From contig NC_080672.1 in the NCBI RefSeq assembly GCF_030247195.1, positions 363,374,271-363,438,270 of the forward strand: DNA of 64,000 nt, given 5' to 3'. The stretch comes from Topomyia yanbarensis. Its lineage: Eukaryota; Arthropoda; Insecta; Diptera; Culicidae. The notes beneath the pieces were generated by a model that saw only the letters and a list, made by a program, of their open reading frames with translations, was not told the origin of the DNA and searched no databases. Shown here piece after piece: positions 10,615 through 20,870 of this stretch; position 1 is the first letter of the stretch; each line of letters opens with the position of its first letter. Made by a program: the position numbers and the translations under genes.

Positions 10615-13600
10615 TTATAAGCGAATAGAATTGAAATATTTTTTTAATTTGCTTTTTGTCATTGTTAAGTCAATAGCTTCGCAGTGCTTGTTGTAAGTTG
10701 CCATCATCTGATTTAATGGTCCAAACTTGGCATAATTTGTACGATAATTGTTTGTTATAAATGTATTTCGGATTCGTAACTGCCGGGAAGGTATATAAAA
10801 ATTAAGTTTAGATAGAAGTTCGACTGAATCAATACGACACGAAATTATATCGTTTAGAAATGAAACCATTGCATATTCTCGGCGCTCTTTTAGTGTTTGG
10901 ATGTTAATGAGCATACAGCGAGCTTTATAAGATGGGAGAGGAAATCGTGTCCAACCTATTTTGCGAAGTGCAAACAATAAAAATTGCCTTTGTACTGATT
11001 CTATTCTTTCTTCATGTGTGATTGAGAAAGGTGACCAAACTATGCTACAATATTCCAGTATTGACCTTACATACGAGATGTATAATGTTTTAATTGTATA
11101 TGGATCATTAAAATTGTAACTAAAACGCTTTATAAATCCAAGCATGTTATTTGCTCTATTGATGATTGTGTTGTAATGGTCAATGAATGTTAATTTTGAA
11201 TCTAGAATGACTCCCAAATCTTTAACTCTTTCGCACTTTTGTACCACTTGATTTCCTAGAGTGATTGAAATGTCAGGTGTAGTTCGTTTCCTACTAAAAG
11301 TTATTGCATTACATTTTTTTACGTTTAGTTGCAGAAGGCTTTTGTTACACCAGAGGTAAAACATATGTATTTCTTCCTGTAATATCTTTATGTCTTGTTC
11401 GTTCCTAATTTCTAAAAAAAGCTTCATGTCGTCGGCATAGATAAGAACTTTTATGTTTTTGAGAATGTATGATATGTCGTTTACGAATAAAATGAACAAA
11501 AGAGGGCCTAGATGGGAGCCTTGAGGAACTCCTGATGTGACTTGAATGGGATTCGATTTCTTCCCTTTAAATCTAACTATTTGTTGACGGTTAGTTAAAT
11601 ATGATTCGAGCCATTTGAGAAGACCTGATTCAATTCCTAATTTTTTCAGTTTGAATAATAGCAAGGGTATGTCGATACGATCAAATGCCTTGCTAAAGTC
11701 CGTGTAAAGAGCTTCAGTGTAGTTTCCATTCTCCATTGCAATCAATGAGTAGTTAACGAATTCTAGTAAATTTGTATTAGTTGAACGTCCTTTGAAGAAC
11801 CCATGCTGCATGTTAGTAATTCTGTTTTTGATTTGATTGAATAGTTTTTCGTTAACGATTGCTTCAAAGAGTTTAGGCATACATGACATAATAGCAATTC
11901 CACGGTAGTTACATATGTCAGATTTTTTGCCACTTTTAAAAATGGGTACCAGGTACGAGCTTTTCCATAAATTGGGGAAAATGCCAGATTCAAGCGACAT
12001 GTTAAAAAGCCAAAACAGAGGAGCTGTGAGTTCCAACGCTAAGTTCTTCATAAATACGGGTGGGATCCCGTCAGGTCCAGAACCTTTGGAGGCATCTAGT
12101 TTGTTTAGAGCCTCCATAATATCTTGCACACTGACATGATTGACGCCAATGTCTGTGGTGAATTCTGGGAAGAAACCGAAATATTCGCGATCACGATCTT
12201 CTTCAGAAAATGTGGTATAGATGTCTTGAAAGAAGGTTGCGAAAAGATTGCAGATTTGTTCCGCGTTGACACCGACATTTTCTTTAAGTTTCATTTTTGA
12301 AGGGAAGTTTTCCGATTTTAAATTATTTTTAACATGATTAAAGAAATTTTTTGGGCAAGATTTTATTTGAAGTTCGGTTTTTGAGTTATACTCTTCAAAT
12401 GCTATTTTAATGGATAGGTTTAGTTGATCGCAAATGTCCAAATAGTTAAATAAGTTCCTTTCATTTCTGATTTTTTTATACTTTTTGTGGGCCTTTTGTT
12501 CACGATTTTTTAAATTTTTAATTTGCTCGTTATACCAAACTGGATATTTTGTGTTGCCTTGTCGCCTAATTTTTTTCAGTGGTACTTGTTCAACTATTAT
12601 ATCAAACAATTTTGTGTAAAAGACGTCTACTGAATTTTCGATACTTGTTTCATTTCTAAACAACGTTTGCCAATCTATACTGCTTAGTCTTTGTTTTATG
12701 TTGTCAAAATTTGCCAATTGAAATTGAAAGGCCTCTTCGTACTCGCAGTCATCGGGTCTTTTGTTATCATGTACAAATACAGAAAACTCTATTGCTGTAT
12801 GAAACGCTTCATTTTTCCATAGTGGAGTTAATGATTCGGTGACACAGAAGTCTTCAAGAATGTTTGTGAATAATAAATCTAAATAACAGTTTTGCTGATT
12901 TCTAACATGATTAATTTGGTTAAGTCCTAAACTTGCAGTTTTGTCAAATATGGCCTGCAGAGTTTCGTTATCCCCAACGACTGGAAGTAGAATGCTTTCA
13001 TTTTCAGTGTCTGGAAAGAAGTCAATGCTTCGTTGATTGAAGTCACCATAAATATGAACTTTTACCTCTGGGGGGAGCTTGGTTATAATGTCTTCGGCAA
13101 TAAGAAAAAACTTTTCAAATGTATCTTTGCGGGCATTATTTGGGGGGAAGTACACAGAGGCAAATATATGTGTTTCACCTGCCAGATGGGTTTTAACCCA
13201 CACATGCTCAAATTCTTTAAATTTCCTTGTAGTAATGATTTCTGCATTAAATTTTGATGTAATTGCTATTAAAACTCCCCCTCCTGACTTCTTTTCAGAC
13301 ATATGAATGTCTCGGTCAGCTCTAAACACATTGTAGCTGTTCCCGAAAACTTCTTCACTTCTAACACTTTCGTCCCAACTAGTTTCTGTAGCCAAAATAA
13401 TTGTATAGGAGCTACTTAAAATATTCTTGTGAATTTCATTCATTTTCGATGCACTTTTCATTCTATTAAAATTTTGACAGTAAATTAAAATTTCTACTGA
13501 CGACTCTACTTGAGGAATCGAGATTACCTCTTTTTGTTGTCGTTCAAATGGCGTCGAATCTTGGCAAACTGCGGTGTCCTCGTCATTTCCTTCTTCTAGG

Positions 13601-13644
13601 GAATGCGTCAATGTCGTCGAAAACACGAATGTTGAGAATGGCAC
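10615..13644 (-). CDS. ORF2: endonuclease / reverse transcriptase, 1009 residues
   Basis: Single open frame. The N-terminal half holds an apurinic-type endonuclease (about residues 50-290) that would nick target DNA: an SGGGVLIAI-like strand, IYGDFNQRS near residue 199, and FHTAIEF near 281 where most relatives have SDH. The reverse transcriptase (about 540-800) has SSYLVPIFKSGKKSD, NYRGIAIMSC, QHGFFKGRST, DFSKAFDRI, TSGVPQGSHLGPLLF and an intact catalytic YADDMKLF near residue 736. The C-terminal domain runs to the stop at 10615. Length and domain order are normal for CR1/L2 ORF2. The start is the first in-frame Met after the ORF1 stop, 85 bases downstream; a start further in, near the endonuclease, cannot be excluded. 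On sequence alone it looks capable of activity apart from the unusual endonuclease motif. Confidence 0.85.
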   Translation of the reverse strand: MPFSTFVFSTTLTHSLEEGNDEDTAVCQDSTPFERQQKEVISIPQVESSVEILIYCQNFNRMKSASKMNEIHKNILSSSYTIILATETSWDESVRSEEVFGNSYNVFRADRDIHMSEKKSGGGVLIAITSKFNAEIITTRKFKEFEHVWVKTHLAGETHIFASVYFPPNNARKDTFEKFFLIAEDIITKLPPEVKVHIYGDFNQRSIDFFPDTENESILLPVVGDNETLQAIFDKTASLGLNQINHVRNQQNCYLDLLFTNILEDFCVTESLTPLWKNEAFHTAIEFSVFVHDNKRPDDCEYEEAFQFQLANFDNIKQRLSSIDWQTLFRNETSIENSVDVFYTKLFDIIVEQVPLKKIRRQGNTKYPVWYNEQIKNLKNREQKAHKKYKKIRNERNLFNYLDICDQLNLSIKIAFEEYNSKTELQIKSCPKNFFNHVKNNLKSENFPSKMKLKENVGVNAEQICNLFATFFQDIYTTFSEEDRDREYFGFFPEFTTDIGVNHVSVQDIMEALNKLDASKGSGPDGIPPVFMKNLALELTAPLFWLFNMSLESGIFPNLWKSSYLVPIFKSGKKSDICNYRGIAIMSCMPKLFEAIVNEKLFNQIKNRITNMQHGFFKGRSTNTNLLEFVNYSLIAMENGNYTEALYTDFSKAFDRIDIPLLLFKLKKLGIESGLLKWLESYLTNRQQIVRFKGKKSNPIQVTSGVPQGSHLGPLLFILFVNDISYILKNIKVLIYADDMKLFLEIRNEQDIKILQEEIHMFYLWCNKSLLQLNVKKCNAITFSRKRTTPDISITLGNQVVQKCERVKDLGVILDSKLTFIDHYNTIINRANNMLGFIKRFSYNFNDPYTIKTLYISYVRSILEYCSIVWSPFSITHEERIESVQRQFLLFALRKIGWTRFPLPSYKARCMLINIQTLKERREYAMVSFLNDIISCRIDSVELLSKLNFYIPSRQLRIRNTFITNNYRTNYAKFGPLNQMMATYNKHCEAIDLTMTKSKLKKYFNSIRL

Positions 13645-13729
13645 GCCTTACACAAAACTGTTGACAAGCGCTCCGATGTTGGGTGCATTTGCATCGTCGA
13701 CCGTGGTAAATCATCCACTGGATAGGGAT

Positions 13730-14995
13730 TCAATGTCGGTCCTCTTTGAAACTGAATTGTTGGCCTATAGTTCGTGGGGGGGGTCCTGAGAAATGATCTT
13801 TTGCAGCCGCAAGAAGCACTCTATCCGGTGGCAGGAAACTATTGTTGTAGTGACTACTCGTATGGTTTTTGTTATAGTGGGTGTTGCCGGCCCTAAATGT
13901 GATTCTGCGATTGGTATTACTCGTATGGTTACTATTAACTGGCTGTCGTGAGTGGCGCGCTGCTTGCTCTTGATGAGGTCGAGGAAAATTTGTGGTGCTT
14001 TTGTTTTTTCCATTAACGTTATTATTATTATTTCGCCTCGATCTTTTTTTACGTCTTCTAGCCTTTTCGGCCTGTTTTTGCTGGTTCAGGTTTCTTAGTT
14101 TGCGTGCATCGTAATCGCTCCAGTCTGCTTTCCATACTTTCCTTGTACCCAAAAAGCGCCAACCTGAGTTATCGATATTTTTGTCGTTATTTAATTCGGC
14201 TTCCAAACTGGGGCATGAATCAAGCGATGATGTAGCGTTTTGACTTGCCGTTATGTTTGATGAAAGCGCCTTAAGTTCGTCGAGGATATCAATAGTTAGC
14301 GCAGAATTTGTGAAGTTTTGACTGGTGGATATGTTCGCTGACAGAGACTTAAGCTCGTCAAGAATATCAATCCCCAGCGTCGGGTTTGACGTCATAGTAA
14401 TACTAGCCGCTGTGTCCAGAGACAGTTGATTAAGCTGGTTTATTTCATCATTCATGGTGCGCAGTTCAGCTGATAGCTCTGACGTTACCGTTTTCAGCGT
14501 GCTATAGACATTATTTTTCGTTGTCGTCATTGCTGTATCGAATAGCGAGGTAATGTGATTTTTAATGGCAACAACACTTCGAGTCAAACTGCTGTTTTTG
14601 TTTATTGCTATCAATTCCTGTTTTATTGTTGTAAGCAAAATTTCTAGGCCATCGATCGCTTCGTGAACTATGTTAGGCTTCTCCAGTTGAAACGCGAGCC
14701 GGTGCATTACTTCCGTATTGGCTTGCAGTTGTGATTCCAGAAGTTGTTGTTGTTCAATAAGCCCTTTGAACTCAATCTTGGCCTGCATCAATTCTTGACA
14801 TGATTCACAGCACGGTAATAGATACGAGTTGATGTCCACCCTCTTGTCCTTCTTCCGCAGTGATCCCCTCGGAACAGTCACTCCAATGCAAGCGGCGTGG
14901 AATTTTCTTGGGCAACCTATACACGTCCACATAACTGTATCGGCGGAAGTGTCGAAAGTGCAAATTTCGCAACTCATTATGATTGATGTACACAC
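13730..14995 (-). CDS. ORF1: PHD-finger protein of the CR1/L2-like element, 421 residues
   Basis: The N-terminus (about residues 9-61) has Cys/His spacing of a C4HC3 PHD-type zinc finger: CEIC, CIGC, a His-X2-Cys in FHAACIG, and CCESC. A glutamine-rich stretch follows that may form a coiled coil (about 65-110), then two copies of a DILDELK(S/A)L(S)ANI-type repeat, and a basic, Asn-rich C-terminus with KARRRKKRSRRNNNN that would suit RNA binding. In this element group ORF1 is the structural partner of ORF2. The frame has no interruption. The start chosen is the first Met; a second Met at residue 7, just before the first zinc ligand, is equally possible. Confidence 0.8.
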   Translation of the reverse strand: MCTSIIMSCEICTFDTSADTVMWTCIGCPRKFHAACIGVTVPRGSLRKKDKRVDINSYLLPCCESCQELMQAKIEFKGLIEQQQLLESQLQANTEVMHRLAFQLEKPNIVHEAIDGLEILLTTIKQELIAINKNSSLTRSVVAIKNHITSLFDTAMTTTKNNVYSTLKTVTSELSAELRTMNDEINQLNQLSLDTAASITMTSNPTLGIDILDELKSLSANISTSQNFTNSALTIDILDELKALSSNITASQNATSSLDSCPSLEAELNNDKNIDNSGWRFLGTRKVWKADWSDYDARKLRNLNQQKQAEKARRRKKRSRRNNNNNVNGKNKSTTNFPRPHQEQAARHSRQPVNSNHTSNTNRRITFRAGNTHYNKNHTSSHYNNSFLPPDRVLLAAAKDHFSGPPPRTIGQQFSFKEDRH

Positions 14996-15110
14996 ACGAA
15001 AGGCTGAATTAATAAAAAACTAAATGAAATATCGCGCACGGCACCTGGATCGAACGATAAAAGCGTGCGAACTTGACGACTTGTTGTGAACTCATTAATT
15101 AATTACAGTA

Positions 15111-15238
15111 TTAGATAAAACATGTGCAACCATGTCCAGACTGTCAACATATTTCTTTATTTTAAATTTAAATTTTATTTTCACGTTTCCTGAGTTGGAA
15201 AATACATTGTTGCAATCACGAAAATCAGCTTTATCGAT
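15111..15238. other. Junction DNA, AT-rich
   Basis: Either the 5' UTR of the CR1/L2-like element or flanking DNA. No gene. Confidence 0.3.
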
Positions 15239-15322
15239 GTATGTAATAAAAAAGAGCTTTTTTCTCATTTAATGACCCAATTGGGTCATTAAATGAGAAA
15301 AAACCTTTTTTTATTACTTACT
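15239..15322. repeat. Perfect 46-bp palindrome within an 84-bp inverted repeat
   Basis: 15258-15303 is a perfect palindrome with its centre between 15280 and 15281 (...gacccaa/ttgggtc...). With a few mismatches the symmetry extends outward to matching gta(a/t)gtaataaaaaa blocks. It lies where the CR1/L2-like element meets the 3' end of the RTE-like element. Confidence 0.85.
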
Positions 15323-15357
15323 TGATACTTGATGGGCAACAATTCGCTTCGTTGAAT

Positions 15358-17250
15358 CTACGCCGAGTGAAGAATTCTCCTCCACTGAACCCGATCCTGG
15401 GCCAATCCCTTCCAGTCACCCTGGACATTGAGTGCTTTTAAGTCCTCTTCCACTGCAAACAACCATCGTGTACGCGGCCTGCCACGGAGTCGTCGGCCTC
15501 TTCCCGGTTCTCTACTGAATATTATCTTCGCCTGTCGTTCTTCCGGCATTCGTGCTACATGACCAGCCCACCGTGTTTTTTATTAGTTTGACAATATCCA
15601 CTCCTTTATATACTTGGTAAAAACTTGTGATTCATGCGACGCCCCCAGATGCCATTTTCTTGTTTACCGCCGAGTATTGTTCGCAGCACCTTAAGTTCGA
15701 AGACACCGAACGCTCTACGATCAACTTCCTTTGACGTCCACGTTTCATGGCCGTACAAGGCAACCGGAACTGTCAATGTTTTGTGCAACGCGAATTTTGT
15801 CTTCATCTGCAAACTACGGGACTTCAGCTGGCTACGAATTCGGAAAAAGCCCTATTTGCAGTAGCAAGACGCCTTTTCACCTCGCGGGAAACATCATTAT
15901 CGCACGTCACTAGAGTTCCAAGGTACACAAATTCTTCCACTACTTCAAATTTATCACCACCTAACACCACTTCACCAACAACATCACTATTGTACCCAAG
16001 TAGTTCTCCAGCTATCCTGTACTTCTTCTTGCTGGTGTTGATTGTGAGACCAATTCTTGCTGTCTCCTTTTTAAAAGGCACGAATGCCTCTTCCATGGCA
16101 CGGCGGTCGATTCCAATGATATCAATATCGTCCGCAAATCCTAGGAGCATATGCGACCGAGTGACGATGGTACTATTCCTTTACACTCCTGCTCTCCTGA
16201 TGACACCTTCAAGAGCAATATTGAACAGCAAATTTAACAGCGCATCACCCTGCTTCTATCCGTCTAAGGTTACGAAGGACGTCGAAATCTCATCCGCAAC
16301 CCGAACACTTGATTTCGATCAATCCAGCGTTGCACGAATCAGCCTAATCAGTTTCGTCGGAAAACCTTGAACTGCCATTATGTGCCATAACTCGTTTCTT
16401 TTCACTGAATCGTACGCCGCTTTGAAATCAATAAACAGATGGTGTGTCTGCAAGTTGTATTCCCGGAATTTATCTAGGATCTGTCGCAGGGTAAACATTT
16501 GATTCGTTGTTGACCGGACTTCACAAAAACCACCTTGGTAAAAAGCTGACGAAAGACTCCTCCAACGGCCTCAATCTGTTGAACAGAATACGTGACATAA
16601 TTTTGTACGCCGAATTGAGGAGCGATATTCCTCGATAATTGGCGCACTCCAGTCTGTGTCCCTTTTTGTATAAGGGACAAATGAGGCCCTCTAGCCAGTC
16701 AGCAGGTAGTTCTTCTTCTTCCCATACCTTCAAAAGAGTACGGTGAAATATTTCGTGCAGCTGCTCACTATCGTGTTTGAAAAGTTCGGCCGGAAGCTCG
16801 TCCTTTCCAGCAGCCTTACAGTTTTTTCAGCTCTTCAATTGCCTTTTTCACCTCTTCTAGCGTCGGAGGCCGTACAGCTTGTCCATCGTCACTTATCCTT
16901 ATTCTGTTCGTTGACGCGCTAACATTCTCTCTATTCAACAATGTCTCGAAGTGCTCTCTCCACCAGGCTGCTACCATTGCTTTATCTGTCAGCAAGTTAC
17001 CTTCACGGTAACTTGCTGACAGATGCACATGACGGGAGACGGCACTGTTTTTCTCCGTACGCCATTGACAGTTTCCTAAAATTTCCACATATCATTTTGT
17101 TCCATACTGTTTTGCGCCTCAGTAATGACGTTCTCCTCATACTGCTTTTTCTTTCTGCGGTGAATTCTTTTTTCGGCTCCTCTTGCTTCCTTGTACCGCT
17201 CTCTGTTCTGCCGGGTTCCAGACACTAACATCCGGCTTCTGGCAGCATTT
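15358..17250 (-). pseudogene. RTE-like reverse transcriptase, several frameshifts
   Basis: Pieces in order on the minus strand: REHFETLLNRENV at about 16930, then EEELPADWLEGLICPLYKKG and YRGISLLNSAYKIMSRIL at 16600-16730, GFADDIDIIG at about 16120-16150 (catalytic Asp pair present), NTSKKKY, VEEFVYLGTLV, YGHETWTSKEVDRRAFGVFELKVLRTILGG at about 15650-15760, and the C-terminal end at 15358. The pieces lie in different frames and some connecting sequence is missing, so the copy is dead. A better-preserved relative is at 30436-31869. Confidence 0.8.
16984..17022. repeat. Short perfect hairpin inside the RTE-like relic
   Basis: Two 17-base arms, tctgtcagcaagttacc and its complement, separated by 5 bases. 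It lies within the coding relic, just upstream of the reverse transcriptase. Confidence 0.75.
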
Positions 17251-17363
17251 TCTGGGTCGTCTCTGAGCAGTACCTATTACTACTCGCGCTGCTGTGCTCA
17301 CCGCTCCGTGGATTGACTCCCACAGATTGTTAAGTTTGTTGTCTACGTTGATCCTCTTATCCG

Positions 17364-18047
17364 CTAATCAATCTTCTGGCGGTACTCGTCCGTCACACCT
17401 TCTGCTGAGAAGTGCTGGATATTGAAACGCAACGGTCGCTGAGTTCTTGAGTTCGCTACGGTTGATAACCGTGCTAGAATCTTACTGACGAGATGGTGGT
17501 CAGAGTCGATGTTTGGTCCTCTGAAGGTCCTCACATCTATAACATCCGAGAAGTGTTGGCCGTCTACCAGGACATGGTCTATTTGATTGCAAGTTTCGCC
17601 ATTCGGATGTATCTTTGCGTGCAAAGTGCTGCTGATGACCATGCCTCTAACTGCAGCGAAGGTCACTAGTCTCAGGCCGTTGTCATTGGTTACAGAGTGA
17701 AGGCTCTCCTTACCAATGATTGGACGGAAAAAGTCCTCTCTACCGACCTGAGCGTTGGCGTCCCCGGTAACAATATGCACGTCATGCTTTGGGCACTCTC
17801 CGTATGTTTTGTCGAGACACTCGTAAAACGCGTCCTTCACGTCATCTGGTTTATCGTTTGTCGGTGCATAAAAGCTGTAGTTTAAGAATTTGCCCCGTAC
17901 CCTCAATACACAGATTCGCACGTTAACCGGTTTCCACCTTATAACACGCTTCATCTGCTTGCCGATCACTATGAAACCAACTCCATGTTCTGCCTTTTCG
18001 TCGTCACTATAGTAGATGTTGTATTTGAAGGAAGCGATTGGATTCAT
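17364..18047 (-). pseudogene. RTE-like endonuclease domain, 5'-truncated
   Basis: 227 open codons. Motifs: EHGVGFIVIGK, RICVLRVRGKFLNYSFYAPT, HDVHIVTGDANAQVG, NDNGLRLVTFAA, CNQIDHVLVD and a complete catalytic NIDSDHHLV. The same domain is found in RTE/BovB elements and in the host protein family called craniofacial development protein 2. The first roughly 60 residues of such a domain are absent. The frame is lost after 17364, so the domain is separated from the reverse transcriptase downstream. Confidence 0.8.
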
Positions 18048-18410
18048 CGCCCTGAATTCACCCAGTCAAAAAGGGCAAGTTGCTGGCTAATGGGGGGCTA
18101 TTTGCCAACTCGGATGCGCTAATTGCCCTACAATCTGCCAGCAAATTGCTGGCAATTTGGGGGCTTTTTCAAATGCAACATTTGGACGATTTGCGGCCGT
18201 CATTTTTTTGCCGCTCTTCCCGCCATTTATCGCCCTTAATTGCCTAATATGAAAATTACAAATATTACTTATTCTCGGATTCATTATCTACTCACATAAA
18301 CTTATCAGTAAACTTGGTAATCACCACCAAACTATAGGAAGAACCGATGGTTAAATTGGTATAGCACACCAAAACTTACCACAATCTGACTTTCATTAAG
18401 ACTTTATGTC

Positions 18411-18680
18411 AGAGAGGTAAATAAGGACAAGTCTGTCTATGCCAGGATACATGCTGGTGAACTCGGGTGATTCGTAGTTATGCTGCCTAAGCTCGATCCT
18501 TATCAGCAGAAGGCAAAAGTTAAGCCCGTTAGATATTAAGCCTGTTCTAATGACCCTGCCACTTTTAGTTTTCCGATCTGTATACTTCATATCCTTGCTC
18601 TCACTTGAGTACTATGGCTCTAATTTTCATAACTTTCTCTACCCAGTAATCTCTAGCTAATTGACGAATGTCGTTAAAAT
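18411..18680 (-). repeat. Dispersed repeat, also at 23850-24120
   Basis: Reverse-complemented, this stretch matches 23850-24120 through many blocks, for example gagccatagtactcaagtg, acagatcggaaaacta and cagacttgtcc. No coding capacity. Confidence 0.7.
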
Positions 18681-18706
18681 GTAAAAAAGTTGTTTGGTAG
18701 TTGAAT

Positions 18707-19002
18707 CACAGACTAACAGACATAACACTATGAGGGAATTCCCTCAAAAAACATCGATCCGGCAATTTTCCCAGAACACTAGCTCCACCTTTTATTCACA
18801 GTCCCAATCACTCATTTACTGGTGGGTTACCCCTCAGGTTTGGGAACAATTTTTCACTAGTGGTCTATCCCCCATATGCTTGTTCATATGCCAGTGGCGC
18901 CATAATTTCAAATGTGGCCACAGTCCCAACTACAAATATATTTAAAATGACCGTTAAAGCGGGCGAAGCTTTGTTTTTGAGTGTTATGTCTGTTAGTCTG
19001 TG
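18707..19002. mobile_element. MITE, second family, about 296 bp
   Basis: Termini cacagactaacagacataac and its complement. Flanks gttgaat (18700-18706) and gtttaat (19003-19009) fit a 7-bp target duplication with one mismatch. Two half copies of the same family are at 50698-50815 and 53168-53325. The terminal sequence resembles that of the 274-bp MITEs at 6982 and 7623. Confidence 0.8.
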
Positions 19003-19470
19003 GTTTAATTATAATGATAGGAATATAACAGTATTATTTCCATTGGTGTTACTATTTGTGAGTATTACTGGAATAGATTGAAAATAGTTCAAAACATTCC
19101 TAGAATGGTATTTATTTATACGGGTGTGTTTTCACATAAAAGCAACGATTATTTTTTGATAGATAAGAACCAAGAAGTGAGTCGCTTAGAACGATGTGCC
19201 ATATACACTATATTATTAACGAAAACACGATATAAGAATACGATCCACAGTAATACACAATCATTTCACTCGTTATCACATGTGTGGCACCCCAGTCAAA
19301 AAAGGCGGACGAACATGGTCAGGCGATTTAAATAGTTTGACGTTTGACTCAACTCGCCTGTGCTAATTGCCCCTTGGAACAAATGCGATTTGCGAATGCG
19401 ATTTAAAGGCAATTTCAATACTTAGACAAATTTTCTGGCGGCTAAAATGGACTTGATTGTTTTTTGCGTT

Positions 19471-19735
19471 TTTCAAACATGGCGGTTCATGTTTGGCTTA
19501 AGTATAAAATTGTGTTTTTTTAATAATTGGCTTGTTCTCGCTTGTATTTTGTTTGTCTAGTGCACTTCATTTAGCCATCGAATGTTGGAAATTGTGGAGT
19601 CGTTTGTAAGTTTTCGCGTGTTTCAAACATGGCGGTTCATGTTTGGTTTTAGCTTTGGTGTTCTTACTTGTATTTTGTTTGTCCAGCGCACTTCATTTAG
19701 CCAACGAATGTGGGTAAATTGTGGAATTGTGTGTA
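19471..19735. repeat. 150-bp tandem duplication
   Basis: tttcaaacatggcggttcat occurs at 19471 and again at 19621; the following bases (cttgtattttgtttgtc, gcacttcatttagcca) are shared too. About 1.8 copies. Confidence 0.75.
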
Positions 19736-20035
19736 AGTATAGAAGAACAATATCCCCGACGTAAAGTCTTAATAAACGTCAGATTGTGGTAAGTTTTGGT
19801 GTGCAATACAAATTTCACCATTGATTCTTCCTATAGTTTGGTGGTGATTAACTATTTTTTTAAAATTTTCGTATTAGGAAATTAGTGGCGATTAAATGGC
19901 GCGTTCCGTGAGCAATTTAAGGGCGGGTAGGGCGGCAAATCGCTCAAATGTTGCAATTAAGATCGTATTTGCCGGAAAACTGAAGGGCAAGTAGCGCATC
20001 TGAGTTGGCAAATAGCTCCCGTGCATCCACCCGTG

Positions 20036-20790
20036 TTTTTGTTTTCTGAACACAATGGCACTTCGTGGCACATTGCGGCACATCCCGAATAGAAATGTAC
20101 AGCAACAAAACTATGAATTTCGCTGTGACAGTACAGCAATTTTTCAATAATTTACAGTGAATTCTAGTGTTATGCTACAATATAAAAACAATAAACTTTG
20201 ACGTTTCTACAGTAAATTTCAATGTAAAATCGACTTTTACGGTATAAAAGGGGGGTGGTTATGTATCTTAACACTAAAAAATCGATTTTTTCCATACATT
20301 TTTCTCACGTAAACAGTAAAATTTAATGTGAATTTACTGTATCGGTTTTTTGTTGAACAATAAAATTGATTGTTACTTGAAATTTTATTGTATATCGAGA
20401 ACAGTGCGTCAAACAATTATGAAACAGTAATAACTATAATGTTTATTGTTTTATGATTGTTTGTTTGCGCAAGCACAACTCTATTTGTGCTAAGACACTG
20501 ACGACTGACCCCTTGCCAAGAACTTTAATGCAAAAAAAAAACAAGAATCATGATACACCCTGTTACGACCAAACAGTGACTTTGCGTGAACTAATGAGTT
20601 AATCTGGTGAATGATAGCTAGGTGAGATGAGAAGGTATGCTGTGACGATGAGAAAGATGAACTCGAACTAGTGCGAGAGAACGATGAGCGGCGCGGCTAG
20701 CCGGCGAAAAAAGAAGCAGAGATGCCAGATTTGCAGACAAGTCTGCAAATTCGCAGACTTTTAATTTAAGCTGCTGATTTTTTCGATGGC
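20036..20790. other. Intergenic DNA, AT-rich
   Basis: No gene recognised. 20150-20420 contains several short diverged repeats of the type cagtaaatttcaatg, possibly a degraded MITE. Confidence 0.35.
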
Positions 20791-20870
20791 GCAGATATTT
20801 GCAGATTTTTCCGTTTGGTTGCAGATATTTGCAGATTTTTTAGTTTGGTTGCAGATATTTGCAGATTTTT
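20791..20870. repeat. 30-bp tandem repeat, 2.7 copies
   Basis: gcagatatttgcagattttt starts at 20791, 20821 and 20851, an exact 30-bp period. Since 30 is divisible by three, the minus strand reads as a 10-residue peptide repeat, but I see no gene around it. Confidence 0.85.

Larger units (their letters stand above)
10458..15110 (-). mobile_element. CR1/L2-like non-LTR retrotransposon with both ORFs open
   Basis: The minus strand carries an ORF1 with a PHD-type zinc finger and an ORF2 with endonuclease and reverse transcriptase. The 3' end is a short microsatellite, (ATTT)n on the plus strand at 10461-10491, in place of a poly(A) tail. A PHD-type ORF1 and a microsatellite tail are features of the CR1/L2 group. 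The 5' boundary is uncertain: ORF1 begins at 14995 and the 5' UTR probably ends between 15060 and 15240. I found no target duplication. Neither ORF shows a frameshift or stop, unlike the other non-LTR elements here, so this may be a recent copy. Confidence 0.8.
15323..18056 (-). mobile_element. RTE-like non-LTR retrotransposon, 5'-truncated and broken
   Basis: The minus strand encodes an RTE/BovB-type endonuclease followed by reverse transcriptase and the C-terminal region ending GRPRTRWLFAVEEDLK. The 3' end is a short aagtaagtaat-type tail at about 15310-15330. The 5' end is cut near 18056, where a foldback element begins; the start of the endonuclease is missing. Clade assignment rests on protein resemblance only. 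Confidence 0.75.
18058..20035. mobile_element. Foldback-type element with long diverged inverted repeats
   Basis: The left part (about 18058-18410) reappears reverse-complemented at about 19736-20035: shared blocks include ctatttgccaactc, gatgcgcta, gcaacatttg, ccaccaaactatagg and aacttaccacaatctgac. The left end begins cacccagtcaaaaa; a diverged direct copy of that end is at 19288. The interior holds the repeat at 18411-18680, a MITE at 18707-19002 and a tandem duplication at 19471-19735. No coding capacity. The right outer end is poorly defined. Confidence 0.6.
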
